From DAOTVY01 sp041082245 (GTDB lineage: Bacteria; Chloroflexota; Chloroflexia; DTKN01): a DNA stretch of 64,000 bases. Below are positions 24,966 to 36,160 of this stretch, one piece after another. The position numbers and the translations under genes were made by a program. Within the stretch, counting starts at the first letter, position 1, and each line of letters starts with the position of its first letter. Location of the stretch: NCBI GenBank assembly GCA_041082245.1, contig JBDOIE010000191.1:1-64000 (forward strand), read 5' to 3'. Under the pieces are notes generated by a model. The model saw only the letters and a program-made list of their open reading frames with translations. It ran no database searches and was not told the DNA's origin.

Positions 24966-25793
24966 ATGCCACGATACGAACGCCTGCTGCCGTTTGTCGG
25001 TGTGGTGTTGATGGGGTTGGGGATCATCCTCCTCTCGGAGCGCGTTCACACGCTGACCGTGGCGATTCCCCTGCCGGGGGGTGCGAGCGCCGTCCTCTCG
25101 ATCGCCTGGCTCATCCTCTTTTCCCTGTTGCTGGTACTCGTCGTGGGTACGGAGACGATGCAGCGGGAGAAGGCGGAAACCGAGGTGCCGTGGCGTCGAT
25201 GGCAGCTGCGGCTGCACCCGGCTTCGTGGACCCTGCCGGTGCTCGTCACGACGGCCGCCTTCCTCTTTCTGCGCTGGTTGGGAAACCTGGTTGCGCGTGC
25301 GGTCGGCCTGGGCGTGGCCGGGCTGTTCCTGGTTGCGGTGCTGGTGGCACAGCACTATGCTACGGATGAGCGCGAGAAGGTGCGGCGCTTCAGCGAGCGG
25401 ACGCTGGAGTTGATGGTTTACCCGACGGCCTTCTTCCTCTATTCGGCGATCTACGCCCTCAAGGTACGGAGCCTGTTCTCCGCGACCTCGATCGTTTTCC
25501 TGACCTACCTGCTCGCGCACAGCCTCTTGCGGCAGGCCGGCCCGCGCCGTTCGGTGCGGTGGACCGCGGCGGTGATTAGCCTGTGCGTGGGGGAGATCAC
25601 CTGGCCGCTGAACTACTGGGCGATCGGAGGCTTGCTCGGCGGGGCGTTCTTGCTGGTCGCGTTCTATCTGCTGGTGAACCTGGTCCGTCAGGCGCTCGCG
25701 GGGACGTTGACCTGGCGGGTCGCGCTGGAGTACCTGGTCGTCGGGCTCGTCGGGATGGCCGCGATCGCGGCCGCTCTGTTCGGGCTGCCGTAG
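24966..25793 (+). CDS. Multi-pass membrane protein of unknown function
   Basis: 275 aa, about eight hydrophobic helices with short loops and one cytosolic stretch near residues 135-145 (ATDEREKVRRFSERTLE). No catalytic motif is recognised. Starts 10 nt after the FAD dehydrogenase and ends 9 nt before tsaC, so clearly part of this operon. Confidence 0.7.
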   Translation: MPRYERLLPFVGVVLMGLGIILLSERVHTLTVAIPLPGGASAVLSIAWLILFSLLLVLVVGTETMQREKAETEVPWRRWQLRLHPASWTLPVLVTTAAFLFLRWLGNLVARAVGLGVAGLFLVAVLVAQHYATDEREKVRRFSERTLELMVYPTAFFLYSAIYALKVRSLFSATSIVFLTYLLAHSLLRQAGPRRSVRWTAAVISLCVGEITWPLNYWAIGGLLGGAFLLVAFYLLVNLVRQALAGTLTWRVALEYLVVGLVGMAAIAAALFGLP

Positions 25794-25802
25794 GGGGTGG
25801 GG

Positions 25803-26450
25803 ATGGCGCGCTGGGCGACTGTGGTCCGCCGGGTGGAGGAGCCAGGGGCGCTCGAAGAAGCGCTCGACTGGCTGAAGCGCTCTGAGCCGGTCGCATTCCC
25901 GACGGACACCGTTTACGGGCTGGGCGCGTCCCCTGCGGAGGACGCAGCGCTGGAGCGCCTCTACGAGGCCAAGGGGCGCCCTGAGGAACGGGGGATGCCC
26001 CTCTTGCTGGCCGACGTGGAGTGCGTCGAGCAGTTCTGCCGGGAGGTACCGCCTGCCGCATGGCGCCTGATCCGGCGCTTCTGGCCCGGCGGCCTGACGC
26101 TCGTGCTGTGGCGCAGCGCCCTCGTCCCGGAACGGGTAACGGGGGGACGGCCGACGGTCGCCGTGCGGCTGCCCGATCACCCCGTACCGCGGGCGCTCGC
26201 GCGGGCGCTCGGGGGCGCCGTGCCCGGCACGAGCGCGAACCGCTCCGGCCGACCTGCACCGACGACTGCGCAACAGGTGCTCGAACAGCTCGGCGGGCGC
26301 ATTCCGCTCATCCTGGACGGTGGCCAGTCCGGGAGGGCCCAGGCATCCACGATTATCGACCTGACGCAGGACCCTCCGCGCCTGCTCCGCGTCGGGCCGG
26401 TTCCCCGCGAGGCGCTCGAGGAGGTCCTGGGGGCTCGGGTGCTCGAGTAG
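25803..26450 (+). CDS. tsaC: L-threonylcarbamoyladenylate synthase (YrdC/Sua5 family)
   Basis: 215 aa. Makes threonylcarbamoyl-AMP from threonine, bicarbonate and ATP for the t6A37 modification of ANN-decoding tRNAs. Conserved motifs are VAFPTDTVYGLGA, KGRPEERGMPLLL (a variant of the KxRP ATP site) and PGTSANRSG. The ATG at 25803 is preferred to a GTG two codons earlier because the purine run TAGGGGGTGGGG fits it. It lacks the extra Sua5 C-terminal domain. Confidence 0.9.
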   Translation: MARWATVVRRVEEPGALEEALDWLKRSEPVAFPTDTVYGLGASPAEDAALERLYEAKGRPEERGMPLLLADVECVEQFCREVPPAAWRLIRRFWPGGLTLVLWRSALVPERVTGGRPTVAVRLPDHPVPRALARALGGAVPGTSANRSGRPAPTTAQQVLEQLGGRIPLILDGGQSGRAQASTIIDLTQDPPRLLRVGPVPREALEEVLGARVLE

Positions 26451-26463
26451 GAAGGAGGAAAGA

Positions 26464-26994
26464 ATGACCTGGAGTGGGGCGCTTTGGGCGGCGTTGATCT
26501 TTGCCTCGCGCGTGGTGGACGTGGGGCTGGGAACGATCCGCGTGCAGTTGATCGTGCGCCGGCGCAAGTGGCTGGCGGCCGTGGTGGGGTTTGTGGAGAT
26601 CCTCATTTACATCCTGATCGTCAGCCGCGTGATCCAGGACATCGGGAATTGGCTGAACGTGATCGCCTATGCGGGCGGTTTTGCGACGGGGACCATCGTC
26701 GGGATGGCGCTCTCGGAGCGTATGAGCCGTGGGGTCGTCGAAGTGACCGTGATCACCTCCGGCGCCTGGCAGGAGCTGGAGACCGCGATCCGGGAGGCCG
26801 GGTTTGCGCTCACCCGCCATAGCGGGATGGGGCGGGAAGGCCGCGTAGAGGTTCTGACGGTGGTGTGTGGCGCGCGAGATCTCGGGCGGTTGATCGATGT
26901 GGTGACACGGGTGGACTCCCGGGCGTTCGTCTACACGCGGGAGCTCGCGGGCTTGCGCGGCGGGTATGTGTACGGGGTCAAGAGCAAGCTGTGA
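26464..26994 (+). CDS. UPF0316/DUF2179 membrane protein
   Basis: 176 aa, ATG with AGGAGG. Three helices in the first 80 residues (with VDVGLGTIRVQ and VGFVEILIYILIVS) and a cytosolic C-terminal DUF2179-like domain are the UPF0316 layout. Biochemical role not established; the C-terminal domain is thought to sense a ligand. Last gene of the tryptophanase operon. Confidence 0.82.
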   Translation: MTWSGALWAALIFASRVVDVGLGTIRVQLIVRRRKWLAAVVGFVEILIYILIVSRVIQDIGNWLNVIAYAGGFATGTIVGMALSERMSRGVVEVTVITSGAWQELETAIREAGFALTRHSGMGREGRVEVLTVVCGARDLGRLIDVVTRVDSRAFVYTRELAGLRGGYVYGVKSKL

Positions 26995-26996
26995 GG

Positions 26997-27025
26997 TTGG
27001 CATTTGTCGCGGAAGGTGCTATAAT
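26997..27025 (+). promoter_or_regulatory. Promoter for tRNA-Arg
   Basis: TTGGCA, 17-nt spacer, perfect TATAAT, about 23 nt before the predicted start of transcription for the tRNA. Confidence 0.8.
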
Positions 27026-27054
27026 CATGTTTGCTTGGCCGCTGGAGGCCGTTT

Positions 27055-27127
27055 GCGCCCGTAGCTCAACGGATAGAGCATCGGTCTTCGGAACCGAGGG
27101 TTGGGGGTTCGAGCCCCTCCGGGCGCG
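27055..27127 (+). tRNA. tRNA-Arg (anticodon UCG)
   Basis: 73 nt. The acceptor stem GCGCCCG pairs fully with CGGGCGC. The D arm is GCTC/GAGC. The anticodon stem TCGGT/ACCGA holds the loop CTTCGGA, giving anticodon TCG. The T arm is GGGGG-TTCGAGC-CCCTC with one G-U pair. Discriminator G; CCA is not encoded. Reads CGA and other CGN arginine codons. Confidence 0.97.
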
Positions 27128-27148
27128 TGCAGAAAGGATGAAAGGGCG

Positions 27149-27424
27149 ATGGCCCAGAGGGCTGAAGAGCCGGAAGCTGCCGTGGATCGGCTTCGCGAGC
27201 TCGAGGCGCAGATGCAGCGCCTTCTCCAGGAGCAGCGCGAGGTGGAACGGCAGATCGCGGAGTTGCAGGCCCAGCTCTCGCGTAGCCGTGGGCGCGAGCG
27301 GCGGCGAGCGTTCGTTGCCCGAAGCGCCTCTCTTCCGGCGCTGCAGATGCGCCACCGTAGCCTGGCAGCGGAAATCTTCCGCCTGGAACAGGAGCTCCGT
27401 GCGCTCCGGGAGACGCCGAAGTGA
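27149..27424 (+). CDS. Small coiled-coil protein
   Basis: 91 aa, almost all charged coiled coil: two heptad stretches (about 11-45 and 60-88) around a basic centre SRSRGRERRR. No family is recognised. It begins 22 nt after the tRNA-Arg gene without an intervening terminator or promoter, so it may be cotranscribed with the tRNA and released by tRNA processing. Confidence 0.6.
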   Translation: MAQRAEEPEAAVDRLRELEAQMQRLLQEQREVERQIAELQAQLSRSRGRERRRAFVARSASLPALQMRHRSLAAEIFRLEQELRALRETPK

Positions 27425-27434
27425 AGGACCCGGT

Positions 27435-27463
27435 TTGCGTACGGAGCAGGATTGTGATATAAT
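27435..27463 (+). promoter_or_regulatory. Promoter of the peptide-type ABC operon
   Basis: TTGCGT, 17-nt spacer ending TGA, perfect TATAAT (extended -10), about 57 nt before the first permease. Confidence 0.8.
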
Positions 27464-27519
27464 CCGCGCTCGGCCGGCCCCGTCAGGCCAGACCGATCGG
27501 TCGGAGGAGGTCTCGGAGA

Positions 27520-29919
27520 ATGCTCGCCTATATCCTGCGTAGACTCTTTTGGTTCGTGCCTGTGTTCTTCGTCGTAACCGCGTTGACCTTCTGGACGGTT
27601 CGGGCGATCCCTGGTGGACCATTCGATTTCGCGGGGGAAAAGCAGCTTCCGGCTCACGTAGTTCGGAACATCAAGCGCAAGTACGGCCTGGACAAGCCGA
27701 TCTGGCGGCAGTACCTGAACTACCTGGGCGACCTGGCACGGCTGGACTTTGGTGTCTCCTTCAAGTATCGGGACCGTGAGGTTAGCGCGGTTCTGGGCCT
27801 GAAGGTACTCCAGATCCAGACGGCCAAGACCGAGTTCACGCTGCGCCGGAACGCGGACGGCACGCTGGTGGTGGAGGATGTAGAGGAGGAGAAGCCCCTG
27901 GTCGCTGGAAAGGGGCTGGAACTGCGTGACGGCACCGTGCTGACCTACGGGGGCAACCAGATCAACGTGGAGCGGCGGCGGGACGTGGCGCTCAAGTTCG
28001 ACATGCGTGTGCTGCCGCTCAGCGAAGGGGGGCTTGCGGTCCGCACTCGCCGGGGCTGGATTCCGCTCGATGAAGGGGTCGAGGTGACGTTGGAAGACGG
28101 CACCACCGTGCAGCGCGCCGGAGATCGGCTCCTGGTGCGCAAGGAAGGCGGGCTGGAACTCCAGTTGAGCGAGACCTCTTCCCTCCTGCTGGCTGTGGTC
28201 AAAGCGGACGGAGGCAAGGAGAAGCTGGTACAGCAGGGGGTTGGCTACGGCATCGGCGGCGACTACTATGTGCGGCTTGCGCCGGACCGGACGGACGTCC
28301 TGGTGAACCACGCGGCCATCCGGATCAATCTGCAGCCGGTGCTGGTCGTGCGCGAGGGGCCGGGCAAGGTTCGCCTGCTCGAGGAGGGTCACACGATCAC
28401 CCTGACGAACGGCGCCCTGGTCACGCAGCGTAAAGGCGTGGTCACGGTTACGGCCTCGATGCCGGCCGATAAGCTGCTTCAGCAGTCGGCGTTCGAAGTG
28501 CCGGTAGAGCGCATGCTGGCGGTAAACGACGGTCGCGGCAACCTTGTTCCGCTCGATCAGGGGACGCGCGTGACGCTGCCCGACGGGACGACGGTCCTGG
28601 GCGAAGGCCTCAACGTGGTCGCTATGAACGGGGATGTGCGGGTCGAGTTCCGTGAGGCGACCGGGAAGGAAAAGGGGATCGCCGTCCGCGTGGGCGAGGA
28701 GTACCGTACGCTGGGCAGCCAGGCCGTAGAAACAGACGGCCTGCTCGTGCTGAGCCAGGGGGGCGACATCTATGTAATGGAGGAGAAGATGCGCCTCCCG
28801 CTCGTGCGGATGATCGCCCTCATCGCGAGAGACGGGTCGGAAGAACGCCTGGAGCCGGGCGAGAAGTATACGCTCCCGGACGGCACGGTCTTTCAGAACC
28901 GGGATGGCGTGGTAAACCTGCGCCGGGGCCGTGAGCAGCTGACGCTGGGCTGGAGCAAGGCCGGGGAGCTTTCCGTGATCCTCCAGGACGGGTCGCCGGC
29001 GGAACTCAGGGCTGGGGGCTCCGTCGATTTGGACGACCGCACCAAGGTCGCGCTGAAGGGCCAGAACCTGGTCATGGACCGTCGGTTGGACGTGCCGGTG
29101 CGCTTTGTATTGCACCTTCAGGAGGACGGAGGCTGGGCAGTCACCTCGGCCGGCCAGGATCAACCGCTTGCATTGCAAGAGGGCAAGGCTCAGAAACTCC
29201 CGGGCGACCTTTCTGTGCGGTGGAAGGGGGACCGATTCACAGGCACCGTGCGCCGGGTGACCTTTGAGGCAAAGAACGGGTTCCCCATTTCGGCGATCGT
29301 GGGGATCCTCGCGCTCACCGTCGCCATCTGTATGGGTATCCCCCTGGGGATCGTCGCCGCGCTGAAGCACAACACGATCCTCGACTATGTCGCGACGTTC
29401 TTCGCGATCGTCGGGGTATCGGTCCCTGTGATGGTGATGGGGCCTCTGCTCATCGCCATCTTTGTGAACGGGCTGAATCTGCTGAACCTGAAGTGGACCG
29501 GGCGCTTCTCGAACTATATCCTGCCGGCTTTTGCTCTTGGCATCGGGATGTCGGCCAGCATCGCGCGGCTGACACGGGCGTCTCTCCTGCAGGTGATCGG
29601 CGAGGATTATATCCGGACGGCGCGCGCGAAAGGCCTGTCTCAGCGTGCGGTAGTGATTCGCCACGCCTTGAAGAACTCGCTGATCCCGGTGGTGACGGTC
29701 CTCGGACCGATGTTTGCGGCCGTAGTGACTGGAACTGTGGTTACCGAGCAGATTTTCGCGATCCCCGGGATGGGCAAACACTTTGTGCAGAGCATCGGGA
29801 ACCGGGACTACCCGATCGTGATGGCTACGACGGTCATCTATGCGGTGCTTATCGTGCTTGCGAACCTGGCTGTAGACATCACCTATGGGATCCTGGACCC
29901 ACGCATCCGGTACTCCTGA
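27520..29919 (+). CDS. DppB-type ABC permease with a large repeat domain inserted in its first outside loop
   Basis: 799 aa against about 310-330 for the family. Residues 1-91 are a normal DppB start (ILRRLFWFVPVFFVVT, IPGGPF, KYGLDKPIWRQYLNYLGDL, DFGVSF). From about residue 588 the normal permease core resumes, with the EAA loop EDYIRTARAKGLSQRAVVIR and the ending ILDPRIRYS. Between them lie about 495 residues, predicted extracytoplasmic, made of roughly 50-58-residue beta repeats. Their best-preserved piece is LxDGTxV or LPDGTTV, starting near residues 135, 192, 294, 352, 452 and 505. No known domain is recognised. The frame is continuous with uniform codon usage, so this is not an assembly join. 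The operon lacks a binding-protein gene. Confidence 0.9.
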   Translation: MLAYILRRLFWFVPVFFVVTALTFWTVRAIPGGPFDFAGEKQLPAHVVRNIKRKYGLDKPIWRQYLNYLGDLARLDFGVSFKYRDREVSAVLGLKVLQIQTAKTEFTLRRNADGTLVVEDVEEEKPLVAGKGLELRDGTVLTYGGNQINVERRRDVALKFDMRVLPLSEGGLAVRTRRGWIPLDEGVEVTLEDGTTVQRAGDRLLVRKEGGLELQLSETSSLLLAVVKADGGKEKLVQQGVGYGIGGDYYVRLAPDRTDVLVNHAAIRINLQPVLVVREGPGKVRLLEEGHTITLTNGALVTQRKGVVTVTASMPADKLLQQSAFEVPVERMLAVNDGRGNLVPLDQGTRVTLPDGTTVLGEGLNVVAMNGDVRVEFREATGKEKGIAVRVGEEYRTLGSQAVETDGLLVLSQGGDIYVMEEKMRLPLVRMIALIARDGSEERLEPGEKYTLPDGTVFQNRDGVVNLRRGREQLTLGWSKAGELSVILQDGSPAELRAGGSVDLDDRTKVALKGQNLVMDRRLDVPVRFVLHLQEDGGWAVTSAGQDQPLALQEGKAQKLPGDLSVRWKGDRFTGTVRRVTFEAKNGFPISAIVGILALTVAICMGIPLGIVAALKHNTILDYVATFFAIVGVSVPVMVMGPLLIAIFVNGLNLLNLKWTGRFSNYILPAFALGIGMSASIARLTRASLLQVIGEDYIRTARAKGLSQRAVVIRHALKNSLIPVVTVLGPMFAAVVTGTVVTEQIFAIPGMGKHFVQSIGNRDYPIVMATTVIYAVLIVLANLAVDITYGILDPRIRYS

Positions 29920-29953
29920 GCCCGGGCAGCGGGCTGGGTGAGGAGGAAGAACG

Positions 29954-31051
29954 ATGGCGGTTTCGGCCGAGCAGGTGTCCCGTGATGACCTGGTCATCCT
30001 CCAGCGGAAGGTGCGAACCCCTTGGCGGGATGCCTGGCGTCAGCTGCTCAAGAACAGGCTGTCGGTAGCAAGCGGGATCTTTATCATCTTCCTGGTCCTG
30101 GTGGCGATCTTTGCCGACTATGTAAACCCGTATCGCCTCCAGGGGTACTGGGCGGCCCTCCAGGCGGATAGGAACACCCCATTTGCGAAAGTCCTTGAAC
30201 CCAGTGCACGTGAGGACGCTGCCCAGTACCCCCGTGTGCCCCCGCTGGGTGTCTACAAGCCGACCGCGGAGGCAAAGTCGAAAGCCTACGCTGGGTTCCG
30301 CTACATCTGCGGCGCAGATGGCCTGGGCCGGGATGTGCTCAGCCGGGTCATCTACGGGGCGCGGGTATCGCTTTCCGTCGCGTTCGTTGGAGCGGCGGTC
30401 AGTTTCACCATCGGGATGATCTACGGCCTCATCTCGGCCTTCTTCGGGGGCCAGGTCGACAACATCATGATGCGCATCGTAGACATCCTCTACGGTTACC
30501 CGCTCCTGATCTTCGTCATCCTGCTTCAGGTCTACTTCAAGGCCCTGGCCACCGCCTACGAAAAGAAAGGGGAAGCCAGCGCTTTGGTGCGCTGGATGTT
30601 GGAAACGGACCGCCGGCTGGGTGGTATGCTGTTCATCTTCATTGCCCTGGGAGCATTGAACTGGTTGGGTATGGCCCGGCTTGTGCGAGGACAGGTGCTT
30701 TCGTACAAGGAGAAGGAGTTCATCGAGGCTGCACGGTGCGTGGGCGCTTCGAACAGCCGTATCCTCTTCGTGCACCTGCTGCCGAACGTCTTGGGTCCGT
30801 GTATTGTCTCCGAGACGATGGCCATCCCCGGCTACATCTTTACCGAAGCGTTCCTCTCCTTCATCGGGCTCGGTGTCAACCCGCCTACGCCGAGCTGGGG
30901 GATTATGCTCTCGGACGCATACCAGGGGATGAGGGCGTACTGGTGGCCTGTCTTCTTCCCCGCCATTGCCCTCTGCTTCACCGTGCTGGCGTTCAACTTT
31001 TTCGGCGACGGCCTGCGGGATGCCCTGGACCCGCGCATCTATGAACGATAG
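29954..31051 (+). CDS. DppC-type ABC permease
   Basis: 365 aa, somewhat long for the family (about 280-300). Typical start RTPWRDAWRQLLKNRLSVASGIFI, then the motif GADGLGRDVLSRVIYGARVSL. The EAA loop is KEKEFIEAARCVGASNSRILFVHLLPN and the end FGDGLRDALDPR. Extra residues lie in the first outside loop (about 58-115) and near 190-225. Forms the second half of the membrane channel with the preceding permease. Confidence 0.93.
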   Translation: MAVSAEQVSRDDLVILQRKVRTPWRDAWRQLLKNRLSVASGIFIIFLVLVAIFADYVNPYRLQGYWAALQADRNTPFAKVLEPSAREDAAQYPRVPPLGVYKPTAEAKSKAYAGFRYICGADGLGRDVLSRVIYGARVSLSVAFVGAAVSFTIGMIYGLISAFFGGQVDNIMMRIVDILYGYPLLIFVILLQVYFKALATAYEKKGEASALVRWMLETDRRLGGMLFIFIALGALNWLGMARLVRGQVLSYKEKEFIEAARCVGASNSRILFVHLLPNVLGPCIVSETMAIPGYIFTEAFLSFIGLGVNPPTPSWGIMLSDAYQGMRAYWWPVFFPAIALCFTVLAFNFFGDGLRDALDPRIYER

Positions 31052-31069
31052 CGTAGAGTGGGGGTCGAA

Positions 31070-32068
31070 ATGGCCGAACCGTTGCTCCAGGTGAACAACC
31101 TGAAGACCTATTTCAAGACCCAGGACGGCATCGTCAAGGCGGTCGACGGTGTCTCCTACTACGTGCATAAAGGGGAGACGCTGGGTATCGTCGGGGAAAG
31201 TGGGTGCGGCAAGAGCGTAAGCGCCCTTTCCATCATGCGCCTCATCCCTCAGCCGCCAGGCAAGATCGTCGGGGGCGAGATCATCTTCGACGGCGAAGAT
31301 CTCCTGAGCCTGAGCGAAGATGAGATGCGGCACGTACGCGGGAACCGCATCTCGATGATCTTCCAGGACCCGATGACCTCGCTCAACCCCGTGCTCACGA
31401 TCTGCCGCCAGGTGAGCGAAGCGCTGGAGCTGCACCTCGGGATGGACCGTGCGTCCGCCCGCGAGCGTACGCTCGAGCTGCTGCGCATGGTGGGCATTCC
31501 TTCGGCGGAAAAACGCCTGGACGACTATCCGCACCAGTTCAGCGGGGGTATGCGCCAGCGTGTGATGATCGCGATGGCGCTCTCCTGTAACCCCGAGCTG
31601 CTGATCGCGGACGAGCCGACCACTGCCCTGGATGTCACCATCCAGGCGCAGATCCTCGACCTGATCAACAAACTGAAGCGCGAGCTGGGCACCGCCGTGA
31701 TCATCATCACCCACGACCTCGGGGTCGTGGCTGGGATGAGCGACCGGGTCGTGGTGATGTATGCCGGCCACGTGGTCGAGACGGCCGACACCTACGAGAT
31801 CTTTGGCAACCCGCGCCATCCGTACACGCTGGGACTCATGCGCTCCATCCCGCGGGTAGACGCGCGCGAGCGCCGTAAGCTGAACCCGATCCGTGGGCTG
31901 CCGCCCGACCTGATCGACCTTCCGGATATGTGCCCGTTCGTGCCGCGCTGCGATTACGCGCAGCCGCGTTGCGAAGAGGGCCGGCCGCCCCTGCGCACCG
32001 TGGGACCCAACCACCAGGCGGCTTGCTGGTTCGATATCAACAAAGAAGGCTGGATCTCCCGGCCATAG
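31070..32068 (+). CDS. Oligopeptide/dipeptide ABC transporter ATPase (DppD/OppD type)
   Basis: 332 aa. Walker A GESGCGKS, signature FSGGMRQRVMIAMAL, Walker B LLIADEPTTALD, H-loop THD. The C-terminal oligo_HPY extension has a Cys cluster (CPFVPRCDYAQPRC) that in relatives binds an iron-sulfur cluster or metal. The ATG at 31070 is preferred to a GTG four codons earlier. Confidence 0.95.
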   Translation: MAEPLLQVNNLKTYFKTQDGIVKAVDGVSYYVHKGETLGIVGESGCGKSVSALSIMRLIPQPPGKIVGGEIIFDGEDLLSLSEDEMRHVRGNRISMIFQDPMTSLNPVLTICRQVSEALELHLGMDRASARERTLELLRMVGIPSAEKRLDDYPHQFSGGMRQRVMIAMALSCNPELLIADEPTTALDVTIQAQILDLINKLKRELGTAVIIITHDLGVVAGMSDRVVVMYAGHVVETADTYEIFGNPRHPYTLGLMRSIPRVDARERRKLNPIRGLPPDLIDLPDMCPFVPRCDYAQPRCEEGRPPLRTVGPNHQAACWFDINKEGWISRP

Positions 32069-32077
32069 GGGGGCTCG

Positions 32078-33067
<990 letters not shown>

Positions 33068-33104
33068 GCCCGAGGCGTGCCCCCATAGCCACGGAACTCT
33101 CCGG

Positions 33105-33128
33105 CAGGGAACGGACTTCCGTTCCCTG
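33105..33128 (+). terminator. Hairpin after the ABC operon
   Basis: A perfect 10-bp stem CAGGGAACGG / CCGTTCCCTG with an ACTT loop, 37 nt past the stop. The tail TCGCCTTCC is only partly T-rich, so readthrough into dxs is possible. No separate dxs promoter is obvious. Confidence 0.6.
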
Positions 33129-33172
33129 TCGCCTTCCTGGGCGCCTGGGGAAATGCGGGCAGGAGAAGGAGA

Positions 33173-35116
33173 ATGGGACAGCGCGTTCTCGACCGGGTGA
33201 ACGAGCCCGAGCATCTGAAACACCTCTCCCTGCGCGAACTGCGGCACCTCGCTCAGGAGATCCGGAGCGAACTGCTCGAGGTCGTTCCCCAGACCGGCGG
33301 GCACCTGGCTTCCAACCTGGGGGTCGTCGAGCTGACGATCGCTCTCCATGCTGTCTTCGACAGCCCGCGCGATCGCATCGTGTGGGACGTAGGCCACCAG
33401 GCCTATGTGCACAAACTCCTGACCGGACGTAAGGACCGCTTCCGCACCATCCGCCAGGCGGGAGGCCTCAGCGGCTTCACCAAGCGCTCGGAGAGCCCGC
33501 ACGACCCGTTCGGTGCCGGCCACGCAGGCACCTCGATCTCGGCGGCGCTCGGCATCGCACGCGCCCGGGATCTGAAAGGCGAGGATTTCCACGTCGTCGC
33601 CGTCATCGGGGATGGCTCGATGACCTGCGGGATGCCCTTCGAGGCGCTCAACAACACGGGACACCTGAACACCCGCTTGATCATCGTCCTGAACGACAAC
33701 GGGATGTCGATTGCCCCCAACGTCGGCGGCCTCTCCCGGTACCTGAACCGGCTCCGCTCGGATCCTCGCTATCAGCGGGCCAAAGGGCGCGCGGAGCGCA
33801 TCCTCAGCCGCAGCGCGCTCGGGCGTCCCATCCTCGATTTCCTGCGACGCCTGAAGAACAGCTTCAAGGAACTCCTGATCCCCACGCGTATCTGGGACGA
33901 GCTCGGCATCACCTACATCGGGCCGGTCGACGGCCACGACCTGCGCGATCTCATCACAACCCTGCGGGCAGCGCGCCGGGTACAGGGCCCGGTGCTCGTG
34001 CATGTCTATACGACCAAGGGAAAAGGCTATGCCCCCGCCGAGGCCGACCCGACGAACTTTCACGGGGTTGCCCCGAACGGGGAGGGAAAGAAAACCGCAC
34101 CTTCGTACAGCCGCGTGTTCGGCGAGACGCTGATCCGCATGGCAGAGGCCGACCCCCGGGTGATCGCGATCACCGCGGCGATGCCGGACGGTACCGGCCT
34201 GGTAGAGTTCGCCCGTCGCTTTCCGAGCCGCTTCTACGATGTGGGCATCGCTGAGGAGCACGCGGTGACCTTCGCCGCCGGCCTGGCGACCGAGGGGTTC
34301 CGCCCCGTTGTCGCCATCTATTCGACCTTTCTCCAGCGTGCCTACGATCAGATCGTGCACGATGTCGCGCTCCAGAACCTGCCCGTCATCTTTGCGCTGG
34401 ACCGTGCGGGGATCGTCGGCGACGACGGCGCCACCCACAACGGCGTTTTCGACCTTTCCTACTTGCGCCACATTCCGAACCTGGTCGTCATGGCGCCCAA
34501 GGACGAGCGCGAACTGCAGAGCATGCTCTGGACGGCGCTCACCGTCGAAGGGCCGGTGGCCATCCGCTACCCGCGAGGTGCGGGCGTGGGGGTGCCTCTT
34601 GCCGAAGGCCGCGAGACGATCCCCATCGGGGCAGGTGAGGTGCTCCGCAAGGGTTCCGGCGGGGACCTTGCGATCCTCGCCATCGGCTCGATGGTCTATC
34701 CTGCGCTCGAGGCCGCGGAACAGCTGGCAGCCGAAGGGATCGAGGCCGCGGTGATCAATGCACGCTTTGTCAAGCCGCTGGACAAGTCGTTGCTCTACGG
34801 GGTTGCCCGCAACTTCCGGCGCATCGTGACCGTGGAGGAGAACGCGCTTGCGGGTGGCTTCGGCAGCGCAGTGCTCGAGTTCTTCGAACGGAAGGTGCTC
34901 ACGGCCGGCCGGGAGTTCCTGCGCATCGGGATCCCGGACCAGTTTGTGCACCACGGGGCTCAGCAACAGGTGCGCGCGGCCCTGGGCCTCGATGCCGAGG
35001 GTATCGTTCAGGCGATCCGGCGTCGTTTTCCCGATATGTGGCTGGTCGTGCAGCCGCCGGAAGAGGTCGCGGTCTCGGCTGGACAGGCCGAGGGGCGTTC
35101 GAACGGTAGGAGATGA
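33173..35116 (+). CDS. dxs: 1-deoxy-D-xylulose-5-phosphate synthase
   Basis: 647 aa, ATG with GGAGAAGGAG. First enzyme of the MEP isoprenoid pathway: pyruvate plus glyceraldehyde-3-phosphate to DXP with ThDP. Motifs: GGHLASNLGVVELTIALH, DVGHQAYVHKLLTGR, the ThDP motif GDGSMTCGMPFEALNN, DVGIAEEHAVTFAAG and DGATHNGVFDLSYL. Its last bases overlap the pheS region (ATGA). Confidence 0.96.
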   Translation: MGQRVLDRVNEPEHLKHLSLRELRHLAQEIRSELLEVVPQTGGHLASNLGVVELTIALHAVFDSPRDRIVWDVGHQAYVHKLLTGRKDRFRTIRQAGGLSGFTKRSESPHDPFGAGHAGTSISAALGIARARDLKGEDFHVVAVIGDGSMTCGMPFEALNNTGHLNTRLIIVLNDNGMSIAPNVGGLSRYLNRLRSDPRYQRAKGRAERILSRSALGRPILDFLRRLKNSFKELLIPTRIWDELGITYIGPVDGHDLRDLITTLRAARRVQGPVLVHVYTTKGKGYAPAEADPTNFHGVAPNGEGKKTAPSYSRVFGETLIRMAEADPRVIAITAAMPDGTGLVEFARRFPSRFYDVGIAEEHAVTFAAGLATEGFRPVVAIYSTFLQRAYDQIVHDVALQNLPVIFALDRAGIVGDDGATHNGVFDLSYLRHIPNLVVMAPKDERELQSMLWTALTVEGPVAIRYPRGAGVGVPLAEGRETIPIGAGEVLRKGSGGDLAILAIGSMVYPALEAAEQLAAEGIEAAVINARFVKPLDKSLLYGVARNFRRIVTVEENALAGGFGSAVLEFFERKVLTAGREFLRIGIPDQFVHHGAQQQVRAALGLDAEGIVQAIRRRFPDMWLVVQPPEEVAVSAGQAEGRSNGRR

Positions 35117-35118
35117 GC

Positions 35119-36147
<1,029 letters not shown>

Positions 36148-36160
36148 GCCGGAGGAGAGG

